64,000 nucleotides of DNA from Petropleomorpha daqingensis (GTDB taxonomy: Bacteria; Actinomycetota; Actinomycetes; Mycobacteriales; Geodermatophilaceae): the NCBI RefSeq assembly GCF_013408985.1, contig NZ_JACBZT010000001.1, positions 5,101,197 to 5,165,196 on the forward strand, written 5' to 3'. This document shows positions 50,836-59,477 of this stretch, in pieces; position 1 is the first letter of the stretch, and each line of letters opens with the position of its first letter. The notes below the pieces were generated by a model. It was not told the origin of the DNA. It ran no database searches and saw only the letters and a list, made by a program, of their open reading frames with translations. The position numbers and the translations under genes were made by a program.

Positions 50836-53253
50836 ATGACGAGCACCGCAGCCCGGCCCGGCACCACGACGGACGGCCCGCCCGAGGACCTGGCGCTGGA
50901 CCTGCGCTTCTGGGCGGCGGCCAACTACCTCACGGCCGCGCAGATCTACCTGCTCGACAACCCGCTGCTGCGCGAGCCGCTGCGCCGCGAGCACATCAAG
51001 CCGAGGCTGCTCGGCCACTGGGGCACCAGTCCCGGCCTGACGATGATCTACACGCTGCTCAACCGGCTGATCCGCCGCACCGGCGCCGAGACGCTGCTGG
51101 TGACCGGCCCCGGCCACGGCGGCCCCGCCGTCCTGGCCGGCGCCTACCTCGACGGCACGTACAGCGAGGTGCGTCCCGAGATCGGCCGGGACCTCGCGGG
51201 GCTCACCCGCCTGGTGCGGGAGTTCTCCACCCCCGGCGGCGTGAGCAGCCACGCCGGCATCCACATCCCGGGCAGCATCCACGAGGGCGGCGAGCTCGGC
51301 TACGCGCTGGTGCACGCCGCGGGTGCGGTCTTCGACGACCCCGACCTGCTGGCCGTCTGCGTCGTCGGGGACGGCGAGGCCGAGACCGGGCCGCTGGCCG
51401 GCTCGTGGCGGCTGCCGGCCTTCCTCAACCCGCGGCGCGACGGCGCGGTGCTGCCGATCCTGCACCTCAACGGCTACAAGATCTCCGGCCCGACGATCCT
51501 CGGCCGCACCTCCGACGAGGACGTCTGCGCCTACCTGCGCAGCCAGGGCTGGGACCCGGTGGTCGTCGCCGGCGACGACCCGGAGCCGGTGTTCCGCGCT
51601 CTCGACGCGGCGCTCACCCACGCGCACGCGACCATCCGGGAGCTCCAGGCCGGGGCCCGCGACGGGGACGGTGGCCCGGCGCACGCCTGGCCGGCGATCG
51701 TGCTGCGCACCCCGAAGGGCTGGACGGGGCCCCAGGAGGTCGACGGTGTCCCGGTGGAAGGGACCTTCCGCTCGCACCAGGTCCCGCTGGCCGGGGTCCG
51801 CGACGACCCCGCCCACCTCGCCCAGCTGTCGCGGTGGCTGCTGTCCTACCGCCCGCAGGAGTGCTTCACCGACGACGGCCGGCTGGTCCCCGACCTGGCC
51901 GCGCTCGTCCCGGACGGCGACCTGCGCATCTCCGCGAGCACCCGGGCGGGCGGACCGCGGTTCCGGGTCCGCCCGCTGCCGCTGCCGCCGCTGGAGGACT
52001 ACGCGATCGACGTGCCCGGCCCGGGTGTGGTCCGGCACGAGACCACCCGGCCGCTCGGCGAGCTGCTGCGGGACGTGCTCCTGCGCACCGGCCGGCCCGA
52101 CGGCGGCGGGGACTTCCGGCTGTTCTCCCCCGACGAGACCAACAGCAACCGGCTCGGCGCCGTCTTCGAGGTGACCGACCGCTGCTGGCAGCTGCCGGTG
52201 CTGCCGGGCGACGACTCCCTCGGGCCGGACGGCCGGGTGATGGAGGTGCTCAGCGAGCACCTGTGCGAGGGCTGGCTCGAGGGCTACACGCTCACCGGCC
52301 GGCACGGCCTGTTCGCCACCTACGAGGCGTTCGCCATGGTGAGCGCGTCGATGATCGTGCAGCACGCCAAGTGGCTGCAGACCGCCCGCAACCACCCGGG
52401 CCGCACGCCGGTCCCGTCGCTCAACGTGCTGCTGACCAGCACGACCTGGCGCAACGACCACAACGGGTTCTCCCACCAGGGTCCCGGGCTGATCGACACC
52501 GTGGCGCCGCTCGCGCCGGACGTGACGCGCATCTGGTTCCCCCCGGACGCCAACAGCACGCTGGTGGTCGCCGAGCAGTGCCTGCGCAGCCGCGGGCAGC
52601 TCAACCTGATCGTCGTCGACAAGCAGCGGCACCTGCAGTACCTGGACCTCGAGGCTGCGCGGACGCTCGTCTCCGGCGGCGGCTGCGTCTGGGAGTGGGC
52701 CGGCACCGAGGACCCCGACCGCTCCCGCGCCGACCTGCCCGACGTCGTCCTCGCCGCGGCCGGCGACGTGCCGACCCTGGAGGTCCTGGCCGCCGCGCAG
52801 CTGCTGCGGCAGTACGTGCCGCACCTGCGGCTGCGGGTCGTGGACGTCGTCGACCTCATGGGCCTGCTGCCGCCCGGCGAGCACCCCGCGGCGTTCACCG
52901 AGTCGCGCTTCCACGACCTGTTCACCGACACCGCCGACGTCGTCTTCGCCTTCCACGGGCACCCGCGGGCGATCCACCCGCTGCTGCACGGCCGGCCGGA
53001 CGTCGACCGCTTCCACGTGCGCGGCTTCACCGAGCACGGGACGACGACGACGCCGTTCGACATGGTCGTGCTCAACCGGATGAGCCGCTACGACCTCGTC
53101 CTGGAGGCGCTGAGGCGCTCGCGGCGGGTCCCGGAAGGCGGCGACCGCCTCGCCCGGCTCTGCCGGGAGCAGCTGGCGCGGCACCGGGCGTACGTGGTCG
53201 AGGCGCTGGAGGACCTGCCCGACGTCCGCGACTGGACCTGGTCGGTCAGCTGA
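50836..53253 (+). CDS. xfp: Phosphoketolase (xylulose-5-phosphate/fructose-6-phosphate)
   Basis: 805 aa, full length. Thiamine-diphosphate enzyme splitting sugar phosphates with phosphate to acetyl phosphate plus a shorter aldose phosphate. Seen: RFWAAANYLTAAQIYLLDNP, HIKPRLLGHWGTSPG, GPGHGGPAVLAGAYLDG (ThDP/phosphate contacts), VVGDGEAETGPLAGSW (metal-binding GDGE), LHLNGYKISGPTIL, FSPDETNSNRL and the TTWRNDHNGFSHQGPG loop. ATG at 50836 with GAGGAGGT 13-20 bases upstream. Acetate kinase faces it tail to tail with an 8-base overlap; no phosphotransacetylase is present. The pair would give ATP from acetyl phosphate. Confidence 0.96.
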   Translation: MTSTAARPGTTTDGPPEDLALDLRFWAAANYLTAAQIYLLDNPLLREPLRREHIKPRLLGHWGTSPGLTMIYTLLNRLIRRTGAETLLVTGPGHGGPAVLAGAYLDGTYSEVRPEIGRDLAGLTRLVREFSTPGGVSSHAGIHIPGSIHEGGELGYALVHAAGAVFDDPDLLAVCVVGDGEAETGPLAGSWRLPAFLNPRRDGAVLPILHLNGYKISGPTILGRTSDEDVCAYLRSQGWDPVVVAGDDPEPVFRALDAALTHAHATIRELQAGARDGDGGPAHAWPAIVLRTPKGWTGPQEVDGVPVEGTFRSHQVPLAGVRDDPAHLAQLSRWLLSYRPQECFTDDGRLVPDLAALVPDGDLRISASTRAGGPRFRVRPLPLPPLEDYAIDVPGPGVVRHETTRPLGELLRDVLLRTGRPDGGGDFRLFSPDETNSNRLGAVFEVTDRCWQLPVLPGDDSLGPDGRVMEVLSEHLCEGWLEGYTLTGRHGLFATYEAFAMVSASMIVQHAKWLQTARNHPGRTPVPSLNVLLTSTTWRNDHNGFSHQGPGLIDTVAPLAPDVTRIWFPPDANSTLVVAEQCLRSRGQLNLIVVDKQRHLQYLDLEAARTLVSGGGCVWEWAGTEDPDRSRADLPDVVLAAAGDVPTLEVLAAAQLLRQYVPHLRLRVVDVVDLMGLLPPGEHPAAFTESRFHDLFTDTADVVFAFHGHPRAIHPLLHGRPDVDRFHVRGFTEHGTTTTPFDMVVLNRMSRYDLVLEALRRSRRVPEGGDRLARLCREQLARHRAYVVEALEDLPDVRDWTWSVS

Positions 53254-54340
53254 GCAGACCCAGCACCTGACGGCGGATCTCCAGGTCCTCCCGGGCGGTG
53301 ACGACGACCGTGCGCACGACCGCCCCGGGAGCGCTGATGTCGGCGTCCCCCGTGGTCGCCTGGTTGCGCTCGTCGTCCAGCGCCACCCCGAGGTGGGCGA
53401 GTCCGTGCGCGGCGGAGGCCCGCAGCACGGCCGCGTGCTCGCCCACGCCGCCGGTGAGCACGAGCAGGTCCAGCCCGCCGGTGGCCGCGGTCATCGCGGC
53501 GATCTCCCGCACGAGCCGGTGGACGTACACGTCGAACGCCAGCGCGCAGTCCGGGTTCCCGGCCGCCCTCCCGGCGAGCACCTCGCGCAGGTCGCCCGAC
53601 GTCCCGGAGAGCCCCTTCAGCCCGGCGCCGTGCTCGAGCACGTCGGCCAGCTCGGTGCGGGGCAGGCCGCCCTGCTCGAGCAGCCACAGCAGGAGACCGG
53701 GGTCGAGCGTGCCCGGCCGGGTGTTCATCACCAGGCCGGCCAGCGGTGTGAACCCCATGGTGGTGTCGACCGACCGGCCGTTCCGGACGGCGGCCAGCGA
53801 GGCGCCCGCGCCGAGGTGGCAGGAGACGATCCGCAGGCTCTCCGGAGGTCGGCCGACGAGCTCGGCGCCACGACGCACCGCCCAGGCGTGCGACAGCCCG
53901 TGGAAACCGAAGCGCCGCAGCCCCCACCGGGCGTTCCACTCCCGCGGCACCGCGTACGTCCGGGCTGCCGGCGGCAGCGTCGCGTGGAAGGTGGTGTCGA
54001 AGCAGCCGACCTGCGGCACGCCGGGCAGCAGGGCGCTCGTCGCCGCGATCCCGGCGAGCGCGCGCGGGTTGTGCAGCGGCGCGAGGTGGCTGATCGAGCC
54101 CAGGTAGGCGACCAGGTCCTCGTCGACGACCGCCGGGCCGTCGCACCGCGGACCTCCGTGCACCACGCGGTGCCCGACGGCGTCGACGGAGCCGCAGCCG
54201 GCGAGGAAGTCCGCCAGGGGCGCGGGCTCGTCCGCCCCCTGCCACGGCTGCAGCGTGCGCTCGGCGCCCGTTCTCCCGTCGTCCTCCAGGACCGACAGCT
54301 TGAGGCTGCTCGAGCCGGCGTTGACGACCAGCAGCCTCAC
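53246..54340 (-). CDS. ackA: Acetate kinase
   Basis: 364 aa, shorter than the usual 395-405. Seen: LLVVNAGSSSLKLSVLEDDG, GHRVVHGG, the catalytic FDTTFHATLPPAARTYAVP, RRFGFHGLSHAW, SCHLGAGASLAAVRNGRSVD, NTRPGTLDPG and LTGGVGEHA, so all active-site blocks are intact and the shortening is spread over loops. Makes ATP and acetate from acetyl phosphate. The GTG start overlaps the P-type ATPase stop by 4 bases, so ATP formation and ion pumping are expressed together. Convergent with phosphoketolase. Confidence 0.95.
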   Translation of the reverse strand: MRLLVVNAGSSSLKLSVLEDDGRTGAERTLQPWQGADEPAPLADFLAGCGSVDAVGHRVVHGGPRCDGPAVVDEDLVAYLGSISHLAPLHNPRALAGIAATSALLPGVPQVGCFDTTFHATLPPAARTYAVPREWNARWGLRRFGFHGLSHAWAVRRGAELVGRPPESLRIVSCHLGAGASLAAVRNGRSVDTTMGFTPLAGLVMNTRPGTLDPGLLLWLLEQGGLPRTELADVLEHGAGLKGLSGTSGDLREVLAGRAAGNPDCALAFDVYVHRLVREIAAMTAATGGLDLLVLTGGVGEHAAVLRASAAHGLAHLGVALDDERNQATTGDADISAPGAVVRTVVVTAREDLEIRRQVLGLLS

Positions 54341-57300
54341 GCCGGGCGTCCCGAGAGCCGGGTCGCCAGCTCGACGAGCGCCGCGGCCGGCGCCCCGACG
54401 GCGGCGGCCAGCGCGAGCACCGCGGGCGACAGACGCAGCAGGAGCACCCCCTCCGCCAGTGCCGGCACGGCCAGGACCAGGACGACGACGCCCACCATGG
54501 CGCAGATCAGGGCCGCCTTCCAGGCGGTGAGCGGCCGGGCCAGGATGCCGAGGGTCCACAAGGCGACGACGAGGACGACCAGGGTGGCCGTCGTCCGCGC
54601 ACCGCTCACGCCGGCCCCCGGGTCGGCCCAGCGCGTGACCGCGTACGCGGTGTAGGCCGCGATCCCGGTGATCAGGCCGACCGGCAGGGAGAAGCGCAGC
54701 ACCCGGGCGAGGAAGCCGGGCAGGTAGCGGCGCCGGTTCGGGCCCAGCGCCAGGACGAAGCCGGGGACGCCGATGGTGACCGCGGAGATGAGCGTCAGCT
54801 GCACCGGTGCCAGCGGATAGGCGACGGCCGTGACCACGGTGACCAGCGCCAGCACCAGCGAGTAGACGTTCTTGGTCAGGAACAGGTTGGCCGCGCGCTC
54901 GATGTTCGCGATGACCCGCCGGCCCTCGGCGACGGCGTCGGGCAGGTGGGCGAACCGCCCGTCGAGCAGCACCAGCTGGGCCACGGCGCGGGTCGCCGGC
55001 GCCCCGGTGCCCATGGCCACGCCGATGTCGGCGTCCTTGAGGGCGAGGGCGTCGTTGACGCCGTCGCCGGTCATGGCCACCACGTGCCCCGAGCGCTGCA
55101 GGGCTCGCACCATCGCGCGCTTCTGGTACGGCGTGACCCGGCCGAAGACGCTCCCCCGCTCCATCGCGGCGGCGAGCGCGCCGTCGTCCTCCGGGAGGGT
55201 CCGCGCGTCGACGGCGTCGGCGGCCCCCGACACCCCGGGGACGCCGACCGCAGCGGCGACCGCGCCCACGGTGCGGGGGTTGTCCCCGGAGAGGACCTTG
55301 AGCGCGACGCCCTGCGCGGTGAAGTACCCGAGCACCTCCCTGGCGTCCTCCCGGATCCGCTCGGCCAGCACGACGAGCGCGACCGCCGTCAGGCCGGTCG
55401 GCAGGTGCGCGTCGCCGTCGCCGGTCCCGGGCGGGTGCGGCGAGCGGGCCAGCAGGAGCACCCGGCGCCCCTCCGCGGCCAGCGCGTCCGCCCGCCCGCG
55501 GGCTGCGGCGTCGGGGAGCACCATCTCGGGAGCCCCGAGCACCCAGGTGGCGCCGTCGCCGGTCTGCACGGCCGACCACTTCCGGGCCGACGAGAACGGG
55601 ACCACCGTCCCCGGTGGCCCGGACGGCGGGGGGAACTCGCCGGCGAGGGCGGCGGCCGTCGCGTTCGCGCGGTCGGCGGCGACCAGCGCCCCGAGCGCCG
55701 CACGCGCCGCGGGCTCGCAGCGGGGGTCGAGCGGCACCCAGTCGTCGAAGCGGACGTCGCCGTGGGTGAGCGTGCCGGTCTTGTCCAGGCACACGACGTC
55801 GACCCGCGCCAGCGCTTCCACAGCCGGCAGTTCCTGGACCAGCGTCCGCCGCCGCGCCAGCGTGAGCGCGGCCACGCCGAAGGCGAGCGTGGTGAGCAGC
55901 ACCAGCCCCTCGGGGACCATGCCGACGAGCGCGGCCACGGTGCCGGTGACGGCCTCGCGCCAGCTCTCGTTCTCGGTGCTGCGGAACTGGCTCCAGAGCA
56001 CGAGCGGCCCGACGACGACCAGGACGACGGCGATCCAGCGCAGCAGCCGGTTCGTGCCGGCCACCAGCTCCGAGTAGGTCATCGTGAAGCGGCGGGCCTC
56101 GCTCGCCAGCCGGGCGGCGTACGCGTCGTCCCCGACTGCCGTGGTCTGCACGCGGCCGGCGCCGGACACGACGATCGAGCCGGACAGCACCGGATCCCCG
56201 GGGGCCTTGGCGACGGCCTCGGCCTCGCCCGTCAGCAGGGACTCGTCGACCGCGAGGCCCCCGGACGTGCGGACCGCACCGTCGGCCGGGACCTGGTCGC
56301 CCGCCCGCAGGTCGAGCAGGTCGCCGAGGACGACGTCGGCCACCGCCACCTCGGCCTCCGCGCCGTCCCGCAGGACGCGCACGCGCGGCGCGGTGAGCAC
56401 CGCCAGCCGGTCCAGGGTGCGCTTGGCCCGCAGCTCCTGGACGATCCCGATCCCGGCGTTGGCCACCACGACCCCGCCGAACAGGGCGTTCTGCCACGGG
56501 CCGGCTGCCAGCGCGACCACGCACAGCACGGCCAGCAGGCCGTTGAAGAACGTGAACACGTTGGCGCGGACGATCTGGCCGAGCGACCGGCTGGTCCGCA
56601 CGCTCGAGGCGTTCGACAGGCCTCGCGCGACGCGGTCGGCGACCTCGGCCCCGGTCAGCCCCGACGGCGGCGTCTCCCGCTCGGCGACGGCCCGGACCGG
56701 GAGCCCGGCGTCGGCCACCGGCGCGGGCCGGCCGGCCAGCACCCGCAGCAGCCCCCAGCCGGTGACCGCCGCCATGGTCAGCGCCATCAGGCACCCGGCC
56801 AGCGCGCCGATCGCCGCGATCAGCCAGGCCGCCTGACCCGGCTGCCAGAGCGGCGTGGCCACCGCCGTGAAGACGGCGAGGCCCGCGAGCCAGGCCAGCG
56901 CCGTCCAGCCGATCCAGCGCGCGGCTCCCGGGACGAGGGACCGGAGCACGGTCCACTGGGCGACGCCGATGCTGAGCAGCAGGGTCAGCCCGCCGGCCAC
57001 GGCGAGGCCCACCTGCACGGGGACCGGCCAGTCCTGCCAGCCGTCCCCGGCCGCGCTCGGCGTCATGCCGAGCACCCAGGCCAGAGCGGCGGCGAGGGCG
57101 GTGCGCGCGGTCCACGAGCGGGCCGGGAAACCCGGCAGCACGCCGCCGAGGACCCGGCTCTGGGCGATGCCGAGCACCGCCCCCTCGCCCGCACCGGCCA
57201 CGGCGAAGGCGAGCAACCGCGGCCCCTCCGGCAGCCCGTCGCCCCCGAGGACGGAGACCAGGACCGGGACCAGGAACCCCAGCGTCTCCCCCAGCGTGGC

Positions 57301-57390
57301 CGCGACCAGCCAGCGCCGCCAGAGAGGGCCGGGCGGTTCGCCGGCCCTGCGCGCCTCGACGGGCGCGGCCGGGAGCACCGCGTTGTCCAC
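54337..57390 (-). CDS. P-type ATPase (CtpE-like) with extra N-terminal membrane domain
   Basis: 1017 aa. Residues 1-225 form an additional membrane domain of about six helices (for example LLAFAVAGAGEGAVLGIAQS and IAAIGALAGCLMALTMAAV) not found in standard pumps. From about 243 (GLTGAEVADRVARGLSN) it follows CtpE: TGEA (387-390), MVPEGL (491-496), LDKTGT with Asp536, and [21 protein letters not shown]. CtpE of mycobacteria is a calcium pump of about 800 aa. GTG start. The beta-lactamase-like gene is 13 bases upstream and ackA overlaps downstream, giving a three-gene operon. Confidence 0.92.
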   Translation of the reverse strand: MDNAVLPAAPVEARRAGEPPGPLWRRWLVAATLGETLGFLVPVLVSVLGGDGLPEGPRLLAFAVAGAGEGAVLGIAQSRVLGGVLPGFPARSWTARTALAAALAWVLGMTPSAAGDGWQDWPVPVQVGLAVAGGLTLLLSIGVAQWTVLRSLVPGAARWIGWTALAWLAGLAVFTAVATPLWQPGQAAWLIAAIGALAGCLMALTMAAVTGWGLLRVLAGRPAPVADAGLPVRAVAERETPPSGLTGAEVADRVARGLSNASSVRTSRSLGQIVRANVFTFFNGLLAVLCVVALAAGPWQNALFGGVVVANAGIGIVQELRAKRTLDRLAVLTAPRVRVLRDGAEAEVAVADVVLGDLLDLRAGDQVPADGAVRTSGGLAVDESLLTGEAEAVAKAPGDPVLSGSIVVSGAGRVQTTAVGDDAYAARLASEARRFTMTYSELVAGTNRLLRWIAVVLVVVGPLVLWSQFRSTENESWREAVTGTVAALVGMVPEGLVLLTTLAFGVAALTLARRRTLVQELPAVEALARVDVVCLDKTGTLTHGDVRFDDWVPLDPRCEPAARAALGALVAADRANATAAALAGEFPPPSGPPGTVVPFSSARKWSAVQTGDGATWVLGAPEMVLPDAAARGRADALAAEGRRVLLLARSPHPPGTGDGDAHLPTGLTAVALVVLAERIREDAREVLGYFTAQGVALKVLSGDNPRTVGAVAAAVGVPGVSGAADAVDARTLPEDDGALAAAMERGSVFGRVTPYQKRAMVRALQRSGHVVAMTGDGVNDALALKDADIGVAMGTGAPATRAVAQLVLLDGRFAHLPDAVAEGRRVIANIERAANLFLTKNVYSLVLALVTVVTAVAYPLAPVQLTLISAVTIGVPGFVLALGPNRRRYLPGFLARVLRFSLPVGLITGIAAYTAYAVTRWADPGAGVSGARTTATLVVLVVALWTLGILARPLTAWKAALICAMVGVVVLVLAVPALAEGVLLLRLSPAVLALAAAVGAPAAALVELATRLSGRPA

Positions 57391-57403
57391 TCCGGCAGCC
57401 GCC

Positions 57404-58825
57404 TCAGCCGGCGGACCGCTTGACGGCCGTGATCGGCATCAGGTCCAGGTGCATCGCCGTCGTCCGGCCCAGCCCGTCCTGGCTGAAGACGACCCTCACG
57501 GTCACCAGTCCGTCCCGCATCAGGTCGACCCGGAAGGCGTACGGGTCGGCCGGGTCGTCGGGGTGCAGCGGGAGGGCGCCGACGGCTGCCCCGGCCGGGC
57601 TCAGCATCCGCAGGTGCGGCCGGCCCTTCCGGACGACGACGTCGAACCCCGCGCCGAACGCCCCCCGGATCCGCACGTCGGACAGCGGACCGGGCAGGAC
57701 GTACAGGCCACGGAGATCGGCCCAGATCTCGGGGTGGTGCGGCACGTCGCCGCGGATGCCGGCGTGCGGGACGCCGAGCAGGTCGTCGAGCAACCGCCCC
57801 GTCTCGCTCGGGAGCCAGAAGCCACCCTGCCGCGTGCCGTTGGTGAAGGCCACGATGCCCACGGCGTCGTCGGGCGCGAGGAAGACCTGCGAGTCGAACC
57901 CCGGCATCACTCCCTGGTGCTCCACGACGGGACGACCGCCGGCCTCGCCGCGGAAGAAGGCGAGGCCCATCCCCGGGATGCGCGGGTCCGGCCGGTACTG
58001 GGGGGCGAACATCTCGGCGACGCCGTCGGGCTTGAGCGCCGTGCCGTGCTCGTTGGTGCCCCCGCCGAGCAGCGCCGCGACGTACCGGGCCATGTCCCGG
58101 GGAGTGGAGTAGGCGCTCGCGGCACCGGCCGTCACGAACTCGCGCAGCGGCACCGCCCGGGCGCCGCGCCGGCCCAGCCGGTACCCGGTGGCCAGCCGCG
58201 CCCGCACCTGGGCCGGAGGGTCGAGGTCGGTGTCGGTCATCCCCAGCGGCCGGAACACCTGCTCGCGCAGGTAGCGGCCGAGCGGCTCGCGGCTCACGTC
58301 CTCGACGAGCTGGCCGAGGAGCGCGGGGCTGTGGTTGCCGTAGCGGAACCGCGTGCCCGGCTCGGCGGCCAGCCGCACCCGGCCCCGGTAGAACTCCGCG
58401 AGGGCCGGCACCGGCTGCCCGGCCGGGACGCTCTCGCCGAAGTCCCGGCGGAACATCGCCGAGCGGGTCACCTCCTCGCCGATGCCGGCGGTGTGGGTGA
58501 GCAGGTGCCGGACCGTGGCCGGCCGTCGGGCCTCCCCCTTGTGCACCAGCTGGACGGTCCGCAGGTAGGCGTTGGCCGGCTCGTCGAGGTCGACCAGGCC
58601 CTGCTCCACCAGCTGCAGGACGGCGATCGCGGTGAAGGTCTTGGTGATCGAGGCGACCCGGAAGACCGTGTCCTCCGTGACCGGCCGGCCGGTCACGTCA
58701 TCGGCGAGACCGTGGCCGACGAAGAAGTCCAGGGTGCCGCCGCGGACGACGCCCAGCGCCAGCCCCACGGCCGGGTGGCGGCCGAGGATCCCGGCGACCG
58801 CGGCGGACAGCTCACGAGCATCCAT
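57404..58825 (-). CDS. Serine beta-lactamase-family hydrolase
   Basis: 473 aa class C-like/esterase fold. Catalytic SITK (FRVASITKTFTAIAVLQL), the second motif YGNHSPALLGQLV (Tyr of YxN) and RHLLTHTAGIGEEV. The C-terminal 120 residues form a beta domain (LRGLYVLPGPLSDVRIRG) like the lipocalin-type end of related peptidases. No signal peptide is visible, which argues against an antibiotic-inactivating lactamase and for an intracellular esterase/peptidase. ATG at 58825 preferred over GTG 58834. First gene of an operon with the CtpE-like pump and acetate kinase. Confidence 0.9.
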   Translation of the reverse strand: MDARELSAAVAGILGRHPAVGLALGVVRGGTLDFFVGHGLADDVTGRPVTEDTVFRVASITKTFTAIAVLQLVEQGLVDLDEPANAYLRTVQLVHKGEARRPATVRHLLTHTAGIGEEVTRSAMFRRDFGESVPAGQPVPALAEFYRGRVRLAAEPGTRFRYGNHSPALLGQLVEDVSREPLGRYLREQVFRPLGMTDTDLDPPAQVRARLATGYRLGRRGARAVPLREFVTAGAASAYSTPRDMARYVAALLGGGTNEHGTALKPDGVAEMFAPQYRPDPRIPGMGLAFFRGEAGGRPVVEHQGVMPGFDSQVFLAPDDAVGIVAFTNGTRQGGFWLPSETGRLLDDLLGVPHAGIRGDVPHHPEIWADLRGLYVLPGPLSDVRIRGAFGAGFDVVVRKGRPHLRMLSPAGAAVGALPLHPDDPADPYAFRVDLMRDGLVTVRVVFSQDGLGRTTAMHLDLMPITAVKRSAG

Positions 58826-58940
58826 CTCGGGCACGCCCCACGGTGGCGCCGGCGCGCGGCAGGCACAGGAGGCGAGCGGCCCTCGTCACACGGGGCGTTG
58901 GGCTCTCCTCCGCCTGCCCGGTCGCGGCTGGGATCGGTGC

Positions 58941-59477
58941 GTGTTCACGGTGATCGGGCCGGTCCTGTGGTCGGCGTGCTTCCTCGTCGCGCTGGTCTCC
59001 GCCGTGCTCGCCGGCCGCAGCCGCCGGGCCATGGTCGTCGGCCGGGTCGCCGTGGGGGTGCTCATGCTCGTCGGCGGCGCCGTCTTCAACCTCGTGCAGC
59101 TGCTGCTCGGCAACGACTACAGCGGCTTCGCCGACCCGTCGCCCTTCGGCTGGGTGACCGACGCCTGGGAGGCGGTCGTCCCGGCCCACCACGTCGTCCT
59201 GATCGGGCTGCTGGTGCTGTTCGAGGCGACGGTCGGCGTGCTGGTCCTCAGCGGCGGGCGCCGCACGCAGTTCGGCTACGCCGCCGCGATCGCCTTCCAC
59301 GCGCTGCTGTGGCTGTTCGGGTGGTTCGAGGCGGTCTACGTCGTCCTCGTGCTCCCGGCGCTGGTGCTCCTGCTGCGCGCCGAACGCCGCGCCGGACGCC
59401 GCGCAGCGGCGGCCGTTCCGGACCGGCCCGAGGTCGTCCCGGCGGACGGGGGGCTCCCCCGGCCGCGAGCGGGGTGA
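58941..59477 (+). CDS. Four-helix membrane protein, unknown function
   Basis: 178 aa. Four hydrophobic segments (VIGPVLWSACFLVALVSAVL; VGVLMLVGGAVFNLVQLLLG; VVLIGLLVLFEATVGVLVL; AIAFHALLWLFGWFEAVYVV) and a charged C-terminus rich in Arg and Pro. No family recognised. GTG at 58941 with GGGA upstream. Its stop overlaps the start of the following WS/DGAT gene (GTGA), so it is probably a partner in storage-lipid synthesis or at least cotranscribed with it. Confidence 0.78.
   Translation: MFTVIGPVLWSACFLVALVSAVLAGRSRRAMVVGRVAVGVLMLVGGAVFNLVQLLLGNDYSGFADPSPFGWVTDAWEAVVPAHHVVLIGLLVLFEATVGVLVLSGGRRTQFGYAAAIAFHALLWLFGWFEAVYVVLVLPALVLLLRAERRAGRRAAAAVPDRPEVVPADGGLPRPRAG

Noticed and set aside
53255-57115. 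A very long open frame on the minus strand, antisense-like in composition, running across the P-type ATPase gene
   Set aside because: It reads as Arg/Gly/Ala-rich low-complexity sequence until it meets the true acetate kinase frame; a by-product of GC-rich codon bias in the ATPase gene.
56855-59470. Long open frame on the plus strand preceding the WS/DGAT gene
   Set aside because: Antisense to the ATPase and beta-lactamase-like genes, no domain, His/Arg/Pro-rich; only the part from 59474 is a real protein.
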